A DNA stretch of 5,895 nucleotides from Candidatus Woesearchaeota archaeon. GTDB lineage: Archaea; Nanobdellota; Nanobdellia; Woesearchaeales; JASKKU01. The stretch spans positions 1-5,895 of the forward strand of contig DSBS01000086.1 in assembly GCA_011045925.1 (NCBI GenBank). Direction: 5' to 3'. Numbering within the stretch: position 1 is the first letter of the stretch; each line of letters begins with the position of its first letter. A model generated the notes under the pieces. The model had not been told where the DNA came from. It ran no database searches and saw nothing but the letters and a program-made list of their open reading frames with translations. Below, one piece after another: positions 5,572-5,895 of the stretch. A program made the position numbers and the translations under genes.

Positions 5572-5895
5572 ATGCCAAGGCCAAGGCGGTGCAGGCTTGT
5601 TGAATCTGAGCCAAGGGTTAGCTTTTTTAAGCCTTCAGGAATCAGGAAGCTTGATTTAGAGGAAGCCAGGCTTGATGTGGATGAGTTTGAGGCAGTGAGG
5701 CTTAAGGATTTAGAGTCGTTGGAGCAGGGTGAGTGCGCCAGAAGAATGGGAATCTCCCAGCCAACTTTCCACAGGCTGCTGGCCTCAGCAAGAAAGAAAA
5801 TAGCTGATTCTATTGTTAATGGAAAAGCCTTAAGAATAGAAGGCGGAAGCTTTACCCTTGCCAAAGGAAGGCGCAGGCGCTTTCAGGGAGCATAA
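5572..5895 (+). CDS. DUF134 (UPF0251) helix-turn-helix DNA-binding protein
   Basis: A 107-residue basic protein, complete, with its TAA stop as the last three bases of the window. It opens with the family hallmark MPRPRRCR, then the conserved FFKPSGI (18-24) and LDVDEFEAVRLKDLE (34-48). A sigma-70 region 4-like helix-turn-helix follows, with ECARRMGISQPTFHRLLASA (54-73) as its core; QPTFHRLL is the likely recognition helix. Then comes the closing motif NGKALRIEGG (83-92). The tail (KGRRRRF) is short and basic. The role is inferred to be a small transcription regulator; family members commonly sit beside DUF5320 and NifX-type genes, and here the DUF5320 gene lies directly upstream. The start is fixed by the conserved MPRPRR and by the TATA box 28 bases upstream. 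The regulated genes, possibly including DUF5320, are not proven. Confidence 0.92.
   Translation: MPRPRRCRLVESEPRVSFFKPSGIRKLDLEEARLDVDEFEAVRLKDLESLEQGECARRMGISQPTFHRLLASARKKIADSIVNGKALRIEGGSFTLAKGRRRRFQGA

Noticed and set aside
5541..5864. 107-codon open frame on the minus strand opposite the DUF134 gene
   Set aside because: It is antisense to a gene with clear family motifs, shows no recognisable domain and has no promoter of its own.

Overview
The window looks like chromosomal DNA of an archaeon, most probably a DPANN lineage of the Woesearchaeota/Pacearchaeota type. Four things point that way: AT-rich TATA boxes sit about 26-28 bases upstream of several start codons (leaderless transcription); terminators are U-rich tracts without strong hairpins; the tRNA gene does not encode its CCA end; and the large surface protein carries C-terminal modules that I recognise as recurrent in DPANN secreted proteins. 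Lineage is an inference from protein style, not from a marker gene.

Layout. (1) Positions 21-3611 (+) encode a 1196-residue cell-surface protein. It has a lipobox-type signal peptide, a long beta-rich, sequon-rich ectodomain with CARDB-like modules, a Gly/Ser linker, a six-cysteine module, one transmembrane helix and a cytoplasmic tail. (2) Convergent to it, 3679-4164 (-) encodes a 161-residue protein with the layout of the histidine phosphatase superfamily but without either catalytic histidine, so probably a pseudoenzyme. (3) Divergent from that gene is a tRNA-Val(UAC) gene at 4283-4355 (+) with its own TATA box. (4) 4468-5145 (+) encodes a 225-residue HD-domain protein that keeps most of the metal-binding pattern but has Tyr where the first His is expected. 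(5) 5282-5509 (+) encodes a small DUF5320 protein and 5572-5895 (+) a DUF134/UPF0251 helix-turn-helix protein. These two families often occur together, commonly near NifX/NifB-like iron-molybdenum cofactor proteins and Mrp-type ATPases; no such partner lies inside this window.

How they work together. Nearly every gene seems to be its own transcription unit with its own TATA box, so no operon can be claimed. The only plausible functional pair is DUF5320-DUF134: the putative regulator may control its neighbour, whose promoter contains a direct repeat and a perfect palindrome. No mobile element, CRISPR array or obvious defence system is visible. The points most worth a second look are the double-histidine-less phosphatase homologue, the operator-like promoter of the DUF5320 gene, and the doubly anchored surface protein.
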